Assembly (NCBI GenBank): GCA_937975725.1
Contig: CALJUL010000116.1
Location: 1-39,214, forward strand
Direction of reading: 5' to 3'
Source of the DNA: an uncultured Pseudoxanthomonas sp.
Lineage (GTDB): Bacteria > Pseudomonadota > Gammaproteobacteria > Xanthomonadales > Xanthomonadaceae
DNA: 39,214 nt
The notes below the pieces were generated by a model, which did not search any database, was not told the origin of the DNA, and saw nothing but the letters and a program-made list of their open reading frames with translations. A program made the position numbers and the translations under genes. Numbering within the stretch: position 1 is the first letter of the stretch; each line of letters starts with the position of its first letter. Shown here piece by piece: positions 1 to 7,346 of the stretch.

Positions 1-796
1 CGTTGAGCGCGAAGTTCTGCTCGCGGTTGCGCGCGGTGATGCCCCAGACCGCATGCTGGCCGTTGCGGAAGTCGTCGACGATCTGCAGCGTGGCCTTGTC
101 GCCCTCGACGCGCGCCACGCGGAATTCGGACTCGCCGTCGCCGGGCAGGTAGAGGTACTGGTTGGGATACCAGCCCGCGTCCTCGGCCATCGTCACTTCG
201 TAGAAGGTGCGGCCCTTGTCGGTCCAGGACTTCAGGTCCTTGCCGTGGCGCTGCCAGAAATCCTCCGGCAGCGCGGTGGCGCCGGTGTAGAGCAGGCTGA
301 AGTCGTCCAGCGCGCGGTCGTTCTCGTAGTCCTCCGACACGATCCCGGCGATGGCGGCCTTGATGCGCAGGTTGATGTCCTTGGAGACGAACACCACCGG
401 CATCTCCGGCTCCTGCTCCTTCAGCGCCAGGATCGCGCCCAGGATGGCGTTGTCCGGGATGACCGCGCCGAAGCTCTTGCCGGCCTCGAAATGGCTGGTC
501 TGGAACCGCAGCAGGCCGGCGCTGTTCTTGTTGCGCAGTTGCAGGCCGTTGGGTTGGACCAGCGGGATGCCGTCGGCCAGCTTCTCCAGGCCGGCGTTCT
601 CCACCAGCTCGTTGAGGAAGCGGCTGACCTGGCGCGCGTTGCGGCTCGCCTCCGAAGTGCCCTTCTTGCCGTTGTCCAGCTCCTCGATCACCTGCATGGG
701 CAGGTAGACGTCGTGCTCCTCGAACTTGAACAGCGCGGTGGGGTCGTGCATCAGCACGTTGGTGTCCAACACATAGATACGCTTGCTACGGGTCAT
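1..796 (-). CDS. PhoH family protein, N-terminal part (PIN domain), cut by window edge
   Basis: The frame runs from ATG at 796 to the window edge with no stop, giving 265 residues of the N-terminal half. It opens MTRSKRIYVLDTNVLMHDP, a classic PIN-domain start with the metal-binding LDTN aspartate, followed by the acidic VIEELDN segment, SRNARQ, and VFVSKDINLRIKA near residue 140. A beta-rich linker follows. The PhoH P-loop ATPase domain expected next lies outside the window. Proteins with PIN plus PhoH domains (PhoH2/YlaK type) are thought to couple RNA cleavage to an ATP-driven helicase; that is family knowledge. A GAGG stands about 9 bases before the ATG. It is the last gene seen in the gcvR-bcp-phoH run, 109 bases after bcp. 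Confidence 0.9.
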   Translation of the reverse strand, partial: MTRSKRIYVLDTNVLMHDPTALFKFEEHDVYLPMQVIEELDNGKKGTSEASRNARQVSRFLNELVENAGLEKLADGIPLVQPNGLQLRNKNSAGLLRFQTSHFEAGKSFGAVIPDNAILGAILALKEQEPEMPVVFVSKDINLRIKAAIAGIVSEDYENDRALDDFSLLYTGATALPEDFWQRHGKDLKSWTDKGRTFYEVTMAEDAGWYPNQYLYLPGDGESEFRVARVEGDKATLQIVDDFRNGQHAVWGITARNREQNFALN

Positions 797-905
797 TCGG
801 GCAACCTCGGATGATGTGTGAACACGTGCCGCGGAGAGCGCACAGCAGCGCGCCACCATGGCCCGCCGCGGCGCGGGATGGTGGACGGGGTGGAAACGGA
901 TTCGG

Positions 906-1382
906 TCACTGGGCCTGGAGCGCCTTCAGGGCTTCCAGCACGGCCTCGGCATGGCCGGGCACCTTCACGCCGCGCCATTCCCGGGCGATGCGCCCGTCGG
1001 GCGAGACCAGGAAGGTGCTGCGCACCACGCCCAGCACCTTGCGGCCGTACATATTCTTCTCGTGGATGACGTCGAAGGCCTTGCACAGCGCTTCGTCGGC
1101 GTCGCTGACCAGGGGGAACTTGAACCCCTGCTTGGCGCAGAAATTGTCGTGCGACTTCACCGAATCGCGCGAGACGCCCAGCACTGTGGCGCCGAGCTTC
1201 CTGAACTTCGGCAGCAGCGCATTGAAGTCCAGCCCCTCGGTGGTGCAGCCGGGCGTGCTGTCCTTGGGGTAGAAGTACAGCACCAGCCATTGGCCGGCGT
1301 AGCCGGCGAGGGTGGCGGTCTCTCCGCCGGACAGCGCCAGCGGCAGCTTCAGCATGGATTTGTCGAGCTTGCCCGAGTTCAT
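906..1382 (-). CDS. bcp: Thioredoxin-dependent peroxiredoxin, Bcp/PrxQ
   Basis: A 158-residue AhpC/TSA-fold peroxiredoxin that reduces H2O2 and organic hydroperoxides with electrons from thioredoxin. The peroxidatic cysteine is Cys46 in YPKDSTPGCTTEG. The resolving cysteine found five residues later in E. coli Bcp is absent (Leu51); Cys82 in NFCAKQGF is the likely partner, as in the PrxQ described from Xylella (alpha3 type). FxLVSPDGRIAREWRGV ends the fold. ATG at 1382 overlaps the stop of the upstream 39-codon gene as ATGA, so translation is probably coupled. A second in-frame ATG at codon 10 is less likely. It lies downstream of gcvR, as in E. coli. Confidence 0.95.
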   Translation of the reverse strand: MNSGKLDKSMLKLPLALSGGETATLAGYAGQWLVLYFYPKDSTPGCTTEGLDFNALLPKFRKLGATVLGVSRDSVKSHDNFCAKQGFKFPLVSDADEALCKAFDVIHEKNMYGRKVLGVVRSTFLVSPDGRIAREWRGVKVPGHAEAVLEALKALQAQ

Positions 1383-1498
1383 TCGGCTTCGCGGGTAGGG
1401 TGGTTTTCGAGGTTCCCGACGCGTTTCTTCAGCTTCGAGATTTCGGACTGTTGACCGAGCAGGAGCGCCAATGCAAAGAAGAACAGTACGAATTCCAC
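1379..1498 (-). CDS. 39-residue single-pass membrane protein (small, GTG start)
   Basis: A small gene inferred from the sequence. GTG at 1498 is preceded by GAGGG at six bases, a good ribosome binding site, and the frame ends at 1379 with a TGA that overlaps the ATG of bcp (ATGA). The product begins EFVLFFFALALLLG, a short hydrophobic segment, then QQSEISKLKKRVGNLEN, a charged helix with coiled-coil spacing, and ends HPTREAE. It starts 17 bases after the gcvR stop, so it lies inside a gcvR-bcp-phoH operon. I do not recognise a family. Coupling to bcp could mean a regulatory role or a simple translation-coupling device; that is inference. Confidence 0.6.
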   Translation of the reverse strand: MEFVLFFFALALLLGQQSEISKLKKRVGNLENHPTREAE

Positions 1499-1515
1499 TT
1501 CGTGCCCTCGTTGGT

Positions 1516-2076
1516 TCAGAACTTCATCGGGTCCATGATCGCGTCCAGGTTCAGGTGGTCGCAGAATTCCAGGAAGTCGTCGCGCAGCGCGGCGATGTGC
1601 ATGTTGGCCGGCACGCCGATGGTCACCTGCGCCGAGAACATCTCCGCCCCGGTCTGCATGGCGCGGTAGCGCGTGCTCTGCAGGTTCTCGATGGTGATGC
1701 CCTGGCGGTCGAAGAAGTCGGCCAACTGGAACAGGATGCCCGGCTTGTCGGCGGCCACCACTTCCACGATGTAGGGCAGCAGGTTGGACTGCACCACCTT
1801 CGCGCCGGTGCGGTAGAACATCAGCTTCAGGCCCTCGTCGCGCTCCAGCCGCGAGAGCATGGCCTCCAGCTTGGCCACCGCGTCCCAGGAGCCGGTCGCC
1901 AGCGCGGTGACGGAGACGTCGCGGCCTACCGTGGCCAGGCGCGCGTCCACCAGGTTGCAGCCGCTGTCGGCGATCCGGCGCGTCACCGACAACAGCGGCG
2001 ACTCCGGATGCGTCGTGTAGGCGGTGATCAGGAGGTGGTTTTCGGTCGGCGAAGGCCGGGGCGAGGAATCGGTCAA
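1516..2076 (-). CDS. gcvR: GcvR-like protein with two ACT domains
   Basis: A 186-residue protein with tandem ACT domains: NHLLITAYTTHPESPLLSVT opens the first (about residues 13-85) and YIVEVVAADKPGILFQLADF the second (about 100-180). In E. coli, GcvR binds GcvA and glycine and represses the glycine cleavage operon; the role here is inferred from family and synteny (divergent from dapA, followed by bcp, as in E. coli). I chose TTG at 2076, preceded by GGAAG, which gives LTDSSPRPSPTENHLL. An ATG at 2256 would add about 60 low-complexity residues and run through the dapA promoter region, so it is unlikely. No glycine riboswitch or gcv structural gene is nearby. Confidence 0.85.
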   Translation of the reverse strand: MTDSSPRPSPTENHLLITAYTTHPESPLLSVTRRIADSGCNLVDARLATVGRDVSVTALATGSWDAVAKLEAMLSRLERDEGLKLMFYRTGAKVVQSNLLPYIVEVVAADKPGILFQLADFFDRQGITIENLQSTRYRAMQTGAEMFSAQVTIGVPANMHIAALRDDFLEFCDHLNLDAIMDPMKF

Positions 2077-2258
2077 AGGAGCTTCCGGCGTTGCGGTCTG
2101 GCTGAATGGCGGCCGGGCAGCGGCCCGGCGACGGAGGCAGCATACTTGCCCGCCCTTCGAGCCCGCAAGTAACATGCGGCAGGCATCGCCGGCGGACCGC
2201 GACCTGCGCGCCCATGCGCCTCGTCCGGCCGCAGGATCTTTCCACCGAGACCCCACCC

Positions 2259-3167
2259 TTGCACCTTTCCGGCAGCATCACCGCACTGGCCACGCCGTTC
2301 ACCGCGGCCGGCGAAATCGACCTCGATGCCTGGCGCCGGCTGCTCGAACAGCAGCTCGACGCGGGCACGCAGGGCGTGGTGGTGGCCGGTTCCACCGGCG
2401 AGGCGGCGGCGCTGTCGGACGAGGAATACGACACCCTGCTCGCGGTCGCGGTGGAAATCATCGGCGGCCGCATTCCGGTGCTGGCCGGCACCGGCCAGAT
2501 GAACACCGCCCGCACCATCGCCGCGACACGCCGCGCCGCGGCCGGCGGCGCGCGCTGCGCGCTGGTGGTCACGCCGCCCTATGTGCGGCCCACCCAGGCC
2601 GGCCTGGTCGCGCACTACCGCGCCGTGGCCGAGCAGGGTGGACTGCCGGTGCTGCTCTACAACGTGCCCGGGCGCACCGGCTGCGACCTGCTGCCGGAAA
2701 CCGTGGCCGAACTGGCCGCCCACCCGGACATTGTCGGCATCAAGGAAGCGCGCCCCGAGCCCGAGCGCATGGCTGCGCTGCTGGCGCTGCGCAGCGAAGC
2801 GTTCGCGGTACTCAGCGGCGACGACGCCACCGCCGCGCGCGCCATGCTGGCCGGCGCCGACGGCCTGGTTTCCGTCGGCTCCAATGCGCTGCCGCGCAGT
2901 TTTCGCCGCCTATGCGATCTGGCGCGCGCCGGGCGCACGGCGGAGGCGGCCGAACTGGATGCGCGGCTGCAGGAATTCCACGCCTTTTTCTGCGTCGAAT
3001 CCAACCCCATTCCCGTCAAGGCGCTGCTGCAGCGGGCCGGTTTCGGCCACGGCCTGCGCCTGCCGCTGCTGCCGCTGTCGGCGGAGCACGCATCGACGGC
3101 CGACCGGCTCGCCGCCCTGGCGCAGTCGTTGGAAGCACAAGCCAGCCGCGAAACGATCGCGGCCTGA
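2259..3167 (+). CDS. dapA: 4-Hydroxy-tetrahydrodipicolinate synthase
   Basis: A class I aldolase-fold enzyme that condenses pyruvate with aspartate semialdehyde, the first committed step to diaminopimelate and lysine. With the TTG start at 2259 it has 302 residues and begins MHLSGSITALATPF, matching the family. The catalytic set then falls one residue after the E. coli numbers: Ser45-Thr46 (GSTGE), Tyr108, Tyr134, Arg139 in NVPGRTG, and Schiff-base Lys162 in IVGIKEA. Position 45 is Ser where Thr is usual. An in-frame ATG at 2214 would add 15 residues; neither start has a strong ribosome binding site. It is divergent from gcvR and followed 15 bases later by the BamC-like lipoprotein gene. Confidence 0.95.
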   Translation: MHLSGSITALATPFTAAGEIDLDAWRRLLEQQLDAGTQGVVVAGSTGEAAALSDEEYDTLLAVAVEIIGGRIPVLAGTGQMNTARTIAATRRAAAGGARCALVVTPPYVRPTQAGLVAHYRAVAEQGGLPVLLYNVPGRTGCDLLPETVAELAAHPDIVGIKEARPEPERMAALLALRSEAFAVLSGDDATAARAMLAGADGLVSVGSNALPRSFRRLCDLARAGRTAEAAELDARLQEFHAFFCVESNPIPVKALLQRAGFGHGLRLPLLPLSAEHASTADRLAALAQSLEAQASRETIAA

Positions 3168-3182
3168 ACCCAGGAGAACACC

Positions 3183-3680
3183 ATGCGTCTTTCGATTTCC
3201 CTTTCGCGTCCGCTCGCCCTGATGCTGCTGGCCACCGCCGTGGTCGGCATGTCCGGCTGCAAGTGGTTCAAGAAGGGCGCGCGCGGCGACTATGCGCTGG
3301 CGCCGGAAGCGCGTCCGCTGGAAGTGCCGCCGGACCTCAACCTGCCCAATACCGCCGGCGCCATGCAGGTGCCCGCGGCGACGGGCGGCGGCGGCACCGG
3401 TGGCTCGGCGACGGGCGGTTTCGCGGTGGCGGGCAGCCGCGACGAAGTATTCGCCAAGGTCGGCGATGCGCTCGCCGCGATCGAGGGCGTGACCATCGCC
3501 AGCCGTGCGCAGTTGCTGGGCAGCTACGACGTCGGCTACGAGGGCGGCAGTTTCCTGGTGCAGGTCGCCGCGGCGGAAAGCGGCGCCAGGGTGTCGGTGG
3601 TCGATCCGCGCGGCGTGCCGGCCAGCGGCCCCGCCGCCGCCAAGCTGATCGCGGCGCTCAAGACCCGATTGGGCGGCTGA
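3183..3680 (+). CDS. Short BamC-like outer-membrane lipoprotein
   Basis: A 165-residue lipoprotein: signal segment LALMLLATAVVGMSGC with lipobox cysteine Cys26. The mature N-terminus carries YALAPEARPLEVPPDLNLP, the extended proline-rich stretch typical of BamC, which docks on BamD in the outer-membrane beta-barrel assembly complex. A Gly/Ala linker (about residues 66-80) leads to one domain of about 85 residues (VAGSRDEVFAKVGDALAAI to the end). E. coli BamC is about twice this size with two such domains, so this is a reduced form. AGGAGA sits before the ATG. The position directly after dapA matches E. coli dapA-bamC. BamC assignment rests on the motif and synteny. Confidence 0.7.
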   Translation: MRLSISLSRPLALMLLATAVVGMSGCKWFKKGARGDYALAPEARPLEVPPDLNLPNTAGAMQVPAATGGGGTGGSATGGFAVAGSRDEVFAKVGDALAAIEGVTIASRAQLLGSYDVGYEGGSFLVQVAAAESGARVSVVDPRGVPASGPAAAKLIAALKTRLGG

Positions 3681-3703
3681 CGGATTGCTACCGCCGGATG
3701 CGA

Positions 3704-3727
3704 GAAGGGCGCCCCGTGGCGCCCTTC
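3704..3727 (+). terminator. Hairpin ending the dapA-lipoprotein operon
   Basis: A perfect 10-bp stem (GAAGGGCGCC with GGCGCCCTTC) closes a CCGT loop 24 bases after the lipoprotein stop. The U-tract is weak (CTCGTTCC). It lies between convergent genes, so it could also serve fdxA. Confidence 0.65.
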
Positions 3728-3785
3728 CTCGTTCCGGCCCGTGCTTGGAGCCCGGTGCGATGCGGCTGCTGTGCCGCCCGCGCGC

Positions 3786-4109
3786 TCAGCGCTCCAGGTA
3801 GGGCAGCTTGTCCTTCTTGCCGTCCCATTCCTGCGCGTCGGGCAACGGTTCCTTGCGCGTGGTGATGACCGGCCAGGCGCGCGACAGTTCCGCGTTCAAG
3901 GCCACGTAGCCTTCCTGGCCGGCGGGCACGTCGTCCTCGGGGAAGATGGCGTTGGCCGGGCATTCGGGCTCGCACAGCGTGCAGTCGATGCATTCGTCCG
4001 GGTCGATCACCAGGAAGTTCGGGCCTTCGTGGAAGCAGTCCACCGGGCACACTTCCACGCAGTCGGTGTATTTGCACTTGATGCAGTTTTCGGTGACGAC
4101 GAAAGGCAT
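3786..4109 (-). CDS. fdxA: 7Fe ferredoxin, FdxA type
   Basis: A 107-residue ferredoxin of the Azotobacter FdI type with one [3Fe-4S] and one [4Fe-4S] cluster. Cys9, Cys17 and a later cysteine bind the 3Fe cluster and CIDCTLCEPECP binds the 4Fe cluster with Cys21; Cys25 corresponds to the free cysteine of FdI. The non-cluster tail WPVITTRKEPLPDAQEWDG is characteristic of the subfamily. It is a cytoplasmic one-electron carrier; partners are not evident here. It is a single-gene unit, divergent from the pirin gene over a 295-base gap and convergent with the dapA operon. Confidence 0.95.
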   Translation of the reverse strand: MPFVVTENCIKCKYTDCVEVCPVDCFHEGPNFLVIDPDECIDCTLCEPECPANAIFPEDDVPAGQEGYVALNAELSRAWPVITTRKEPLPDAQEWDGKKDKLPYLER

Positions 4110-4404
4110 GGGATGCCGCGATGCTCCGGAAGAAACTCCGCAAGTTTAATGCACGCGCACGCCTGTAGTGAGAAGGATTCTCGCGGGAGGCGTATCGCTG
4201 CGGCGATACGTCGCAGGCGGCGGCGTGCCGTCGCGGACGGCTTCGATGGTAGTGGCGATCTCGGACATCGGCTGCCGGCGTGGCGGTCATGCGGTGGAGT
4301 GCGATTGTCCTTTTTGTGGAACGATCAGTGGGTTTTGTAAGGGTTTATTCCGTTCTCGAAGGTCCTCACGCTGTGCGCAGACCCACTGTCCGAGGATCGC
4401 CTCC
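4110..4404. promoter_or_regulatory. Divergent intergenic region fdxA/pirin
   Basis: This 295-base gap holds no convincing gene. It contains a perfect 8-bp hairpin (CGTATCGC / GCGATACG, 4191-4210) and a separated inverted repeat CAGTGGGT (4326-4333) / ACCCACTG (4381-4388) that brackets the region just upstream of the pirin ATG. The A/T-rich stretch 4308-4355 is the likely pirin promoter. No regulator gene is adjacent. Confidence 0.4.
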
Positions 4405-5112
4405 ATGATCACCCCGCGCCCCGCCCATGCCCGCGGCCATGCCGATCACGGCTGGCTGGATTCCTGGCACAGCTTCTCCTTCGCCGACTATTTCGACGAG
4501 AAACACGTGCACTGGGGGCCGCTGCGCGTGATCAACGAGGATCGCGTGGCCGCCGGCCGCGGTTTCGGCCAGCACGGCCACCGCGACATGGAGATCATCA
4601 GCTACGTGCTGGAAGGCGCGCTGGGCCACAAGGATTCGATGGGCAACAGTTCCAGCATCGTGCCCGGCGACGTGCAGCGCATGAGCGCGGGCACCGGCGT
4701 GCAGCATTCGGAGTTCAACTACAGCGAGACCGGTACCACGCATTTCCTGCAGATATGGATCATCCCCGACCGGAAGGGCGTGCCGCCGTCCTACGAGGAA
4801 AAGGCCTTCCCCGCCACCGAGAAGCAGGGCCGCCTGCGGCTGGTGGTCAGCGCGGACGGCGCCGACGGCTCGGTCCGCATCCACCAGGATGCGCGCATGT
4901 ACGCGGGCCTGTTCGACGGCGACGAAAAGGCCGAACTGCGGCTGGGCGAAGGCCGCCTGGGCTACGTGCACTTGGCGCGCGGCGAGGCGACGGTCAACGG
5001 CCGGGCGCTGAAGGCCGGCGACGCGCTGCTGTACGAGGACGAGCCGCTGGTGGCCGTCGAGCGCGGCATCGGCGCCGAAGTGCTGGTGTTCGACCTGCCG
5101 CGGCTGGCGTGA
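4405..5112 (+). CDS. Pirin family protein (cupin)
   Basis: A 235-residue bicupin of the pirin/YhhW family. The N-terminal cupin has the metal ligands His57 and His59 (GFGQHGHRDME) and His101 and Glu103 (GTGVQHSEFN), at exactly the positions known for E. coli YhhW, so an Fe or other metal site is intact. YhhW and human pirin show quercetin dioxygenase activity in vitro; the physiological substrate is unknown. The ATG at 4405 follows GAGGATC. An upstream in-frame start at 4168 would add 79 unrelated residues and is rejected. It is a single-gene unit with a possible operator upstream. Confidence 0.93.
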   Translation: MITPRPAHARGHADHGWLDSWHSFSFADYFDEKHVHWGPLRVINEDRVAAGRGFGQHGHRDMEIISYVLEGALGHKDSMGNSSSIVPGDVQRMSAGTGVQHSEFNYSETGTTHFLQIWIIPDRKGVPPSYEEKAFPATEKQGRLRLVVSADGADGSVRIHQDARMYAGLFDGDEKAELRLGEGRLGYVHLARGEATVNGRALKAGDALLYEDEPLVAVERGIGAEVLVFDLPRLA

Positions 5113-5272
5113 GCATTGCCGGCCGTGCCGCCGTCGCGGCGGCATCGGCTTCGCCATGGCGGCTGGCGGGCATCCGCGGAAACGGCGGCGATGCCTGCGG
5201 CGAAGCGCGGGCCGGGCAGGGCCGTGCGGCGGCGGGAGCACCGGCAACAAGGCGCGGGCCGCAGAAACGCGA

Positions 5273-5293
5273 AGCCCCGCGCATGGCGGGGCT
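5273..5293 (-). terminator. Probable tRNA-Glu terminator
   Basis: An 8-bp stem (AGCCCCGC / GCGGGGCT) with a 5-base loop, 49 bases beyond the tRNA 3' end. On the minus strand it is followed by TCGCGTTTC, a modest U-run. It could also stop pirin transcription from the other side. Confidence 0.55.
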
Positions 5294-5341
5294 GGCGGCG
5301 GAAGGCGGATTCCCGGTCCTGCTTCCTGGCCGGTGCCCGTG

Positions 5342-5416
5342 TGGCGCTCCCTAGGGGACTCGAACCCCTGTTTTAGCCTTGAGAGGGCCACGTCCTAACC
5401 ACTAGACGAAGGGAGC
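5342..5416 (-). tRNA. tRNA-Glu (anticodon CTC)
   Basis: The minus strand folds as a 75-base tRNA with CCA encoded. The acceptor stem is GCTCCCT with AGGGAGC, then discriminator G and CCA. The D-arm carries CTAGTGGTTAGG, the anticodon loop is CTCTCAA giving CTC (Glu), and the T-arm is GGGGTTCGAGTCCCC. The anticodon stem has one G-U pair. CTC as well as TTC tRNA-Glu is common in high-GC genomes. Confidence 0.95.
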
Positions 5417-5443
5417 GTTTGGGTGAAACCGGCGTAGCGCATT

Positions 5444-5472
5444 AGTATATGCGGCGTTGCGTGGGCGGGCAA
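5444..5472 (-). promoter_or_regulatory. Sigma-70 promoter of tRNA-Glu
   Basis: On the minus strand, -35 TTGCCC (5467-5472) and -10 TATACT (5444-5449) are separated by exactly 17 bases, placing the start about 20 bases before the mature tRNA. The same bases read on the plus strand give TAGTAT, a possible -10 for pcnB, so the two divergent promoters overlap. Confidence 0.6.
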
Positions 5473-5512
5473 TCACCCGCCGCGCCCGTCCCGAACGCAT
5501 GGAACCGCCACC

Positions 5513-6841
5513 ATTACGCTACTGCCCGCCCTGAGAACCATCCCGCGCGACCAGCACACGATTTCGCGCAAGGACATCAGCCCGAACGCGCTGCGCGTGC
5601 TCTACCGCCTGCGGGACGCCGGCTTCGCCGCCTACCTGGTCGGCGGGGCGGTCCGCGACCTGCTGGTGGGCGGGCACCCCAAGGATTTCGACGTGGCCAC
5701 CGACGCCACCCCGGAGCAGGTGCGCCAGCAATTCCGCAACTGCCGGCTGATCGGCCGCCGCTTCCGCCTGGCGCACGTGGTGTTCGGCCGCGAGATCATC
5801 GAGGTCGCCACCTTCCGCGCCAACAGCGACGACGGCAGCGGCGACCGCGAGATGGAGAACGGCCGGCTGGTGCGCGACAACGTGTACGGTAGCGTCGAGG
5901 ACGACGCGGTCCGCCGCGACTTCACCGCCAACGCGCTGTACTACGCCATCGACGACTTCTCCGTGCGCGACTATGTGGGCGGCTTCGAGGACGTGATGGC
6001 GCGCCGCCTCAAGCTGATCGGCGACCCCGAGCAGCGCTACCGCGAGGACCCGGTGCGCATGCTGCGCGCGGTGCGGCTGGCGGCCAAGCTGGGCTTCAGC
6101 ATCGAAGAGGGCACCGCCGAGCCGATCGCGCGGCTGGCGCCGCTGCTGTCCGAATCGGCGCCGGCGCGGCTGTTCGAGGAGATCCTCAAGTTGTTCCTGT
6201 CCGGGCACGGCGTGGCGAGTTTCGAGGGGCTGGAGCGCTTCGGCCTGCTCAAGGTGCTGCTGCCGGAGACCGCGGCCGCGCTGGCGGCCAACCGCAGCGG
6301 CGCGCTGCGCCGGATGCTGATGGAAGGGCTGGCCGGCACCGACCGGCGGGTGGCCGCGGACGAACCGGTGTCGCCGGCGTTCCTGTTCGCGCTGTTGCTG
6401 TGGCCGGCGTATTGCCGCGCGCTGATGGGATTGCAGGCGCAGGGCGTCCACGTGGAGGAGGCGCAGCGCCGCGCCGCCGACCGGGTCACGCTGCACCAGT
6501 TGAACACGATCGCGCTGCCGCGCCGATTCTCGTTGCCGATGCAGGAGATCTGGCTGTTGCAGTCGCGCTTCGGCAATCGCCAGCGCAAGCGCGTGATGCG
6601 CCTGCTGGCGCATCCGCGCTTCCGCGCGGCTTTCGATTTCCTGGTGCTGCGGCTGTCCGCGTCGCCGGAGCATACCGAGGACGTGGCGTTCTGGCGCGAG
6701 GCGCAGGAACAGTCCAGCGAGGAACTGGCGGCCGCGCTGGGCGTGGCCGCGCAGGCGGACCTGCACGAAGGCGACGACGCACAGCCGTCCAAGCGTCGCC
6801 GGCGCCGCCGCCGGCGCAGCGGCGCCACCGCGCTGGAATGA
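5513..6841 (+). CDS. pcnB: Poly(A) polymerase I, probable ATT start
   Basis: A class II nucleotidyltransferase that adds poly(A) tails to RNA and marks it for decay. Conserved N-terminal text IPRDQHTISRKDISPNAL is followed by head-domain motifs LVGGAVRDLL, the catalytic pair in DFDVATDATP, RRDFTANAL and EDPVRMLRAVRLAAKLGF. The tail SKRRRRRRRRSG is polybasic, probably for RNA. From the in-frame stop at 5435 there is no ATG, GTG or TTG before GTG at 5597, which would delete the conserved N-terminus. ATT at 5513, about 8 bases after GGAA, is the best start, giving 442 residues; E. coli pcnB is known to start at AUU. It is first gene of pcnB-folK-pan-pgi and overlaps folK by four bases. Confidence 0.9.
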   Translation: MTLLPALRTIPRDQHTISRKDISPNALRVLYRLRDAGFAAYLVGGAVRDLLVGGHPKDFDVATDATPEQVRQQFRNCRLIGRRFRLAHVVFGREIIEVATFRANSDDGSGDREMENGRLVRDNVYGSVEDDAVRRDFTANALYYAIDDFSVRDYVGGFEDVMARRLKLIGDPEQRYREDPVRMLRAVRLAAKLGFSIEEGTAEPIARLAPLLSESAPARLFEEILKLFLSGHGVASFEGLERFGLLKVLLPETAAALAANRSGALRRMLMEGLAGTDRRVAADEPVSPAFLFALLLWPAYCRALMGLQAQGVHVEEAQRRAADRVTLHQLNTIALPRRFSLPMQEIWLLQSRFGNRQRKRVMRLLAHPRFRAAFDFLVLRLSASPEHTEDVAFWREAQEQSSEELAAALGVAAQADLHEGDDAQPSKRRRRRRRRSGATALE

Positions 6842-7329
6842 CCGCTCCCGTGCAGGCCCACATCGGGCTGGGCGCGAACCTGGGGGATGCCGCGGCCACC
6901 GTGCGCGCCGCCCTCGATGCGCTGGCGCGGCACGATGCACTGGTCCTGCTGAAGGCGTCGCGCCTCTATCGCACGCCGGCCTGGGGCCGCGAGGACCAGC
7001 CGGATTTCGTCAATGCCGTCGCTGTGGTGGCGACCGCGCTTGCGCCGCGGGTGCTGCTGGACGTGCTGCTGGAGACCGAGGCGCGCTTCGGCCGCCTGCG
7101 CGCCTGCGGCGAACGCTGGGGGCCGCGCACGCTCGACCTGGACCTGCTGCTGTACGGCGATGCCGTGATCGACGAACCGGGCCTGCGTGTGCCGCATCCG
7201 CACCTGCACGAACGCGCCTTCGCCCTGCTGCCCTTGCTGGAGATCGCGCCGGACGCCCGTATCCCCGGTTACGGCAATGCGCGGGACGCTGTGTCCGCGC
7301 TGGAAATGTCCAACATCCATCCGCTATGA
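6838..7329 (+). CDS. folK: HPPK, dihydropterin pyrophosphokinase
   Basis: A 163-residue cytoplasmic kinase transferring pyrophosphate from ATP to 6-hydroxymethyl-7,8-dihydropterin in folate synthesis. Visible motifs are IGLGANLGD, TPAWGREDQPDFVNAV (pterin binding), GERWGPRTLDLDLLLYGD with the two Mg-binding aspartates, and the closing VPHPHLHERAFALLPL. The start is set by the ATGA overlap with the pcnB stop. pcnB-folK-panB order is common in gammaproteobacteria. It is followed 17 bases later by panB. Confidence 0.95.
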   Translation: MTAPVQAHIGLGANLGDAAATVRAALDALARHDALVLLKASRLYRTPAWGREDQPDFVNAVAVVATALAPRVLLDVLLETEARFGRLRACGERWGPRTLDLDLLLYGDAVIDEPGLRVPHPHLHERAFALLPLLEIAPDARIPGYGNARDAVSALEMSNIHPL

Positions 7330-7346
7330 GTGGATAATAGGACGCC

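Noticed and set aside
906..1382. Missing classical resolving cysteine in Bcp as a defect
   Set aside because: Cys82 is placed as in Xylella PrxQ, so it is a known subtype and probably active.
2024..3865. 613-codon plus-strand frame over dapA
   Set aside because: Arg-rich shadow frame of dapA and the lipoprotein gene; no family.
5449..5892. ATG frame of 147 codons at the start of pcnB
   Set aside because: It is out of frame with pcnB and reads an Arg/Pro-rich shadow; the pcnB domain motifs are in the other frame.
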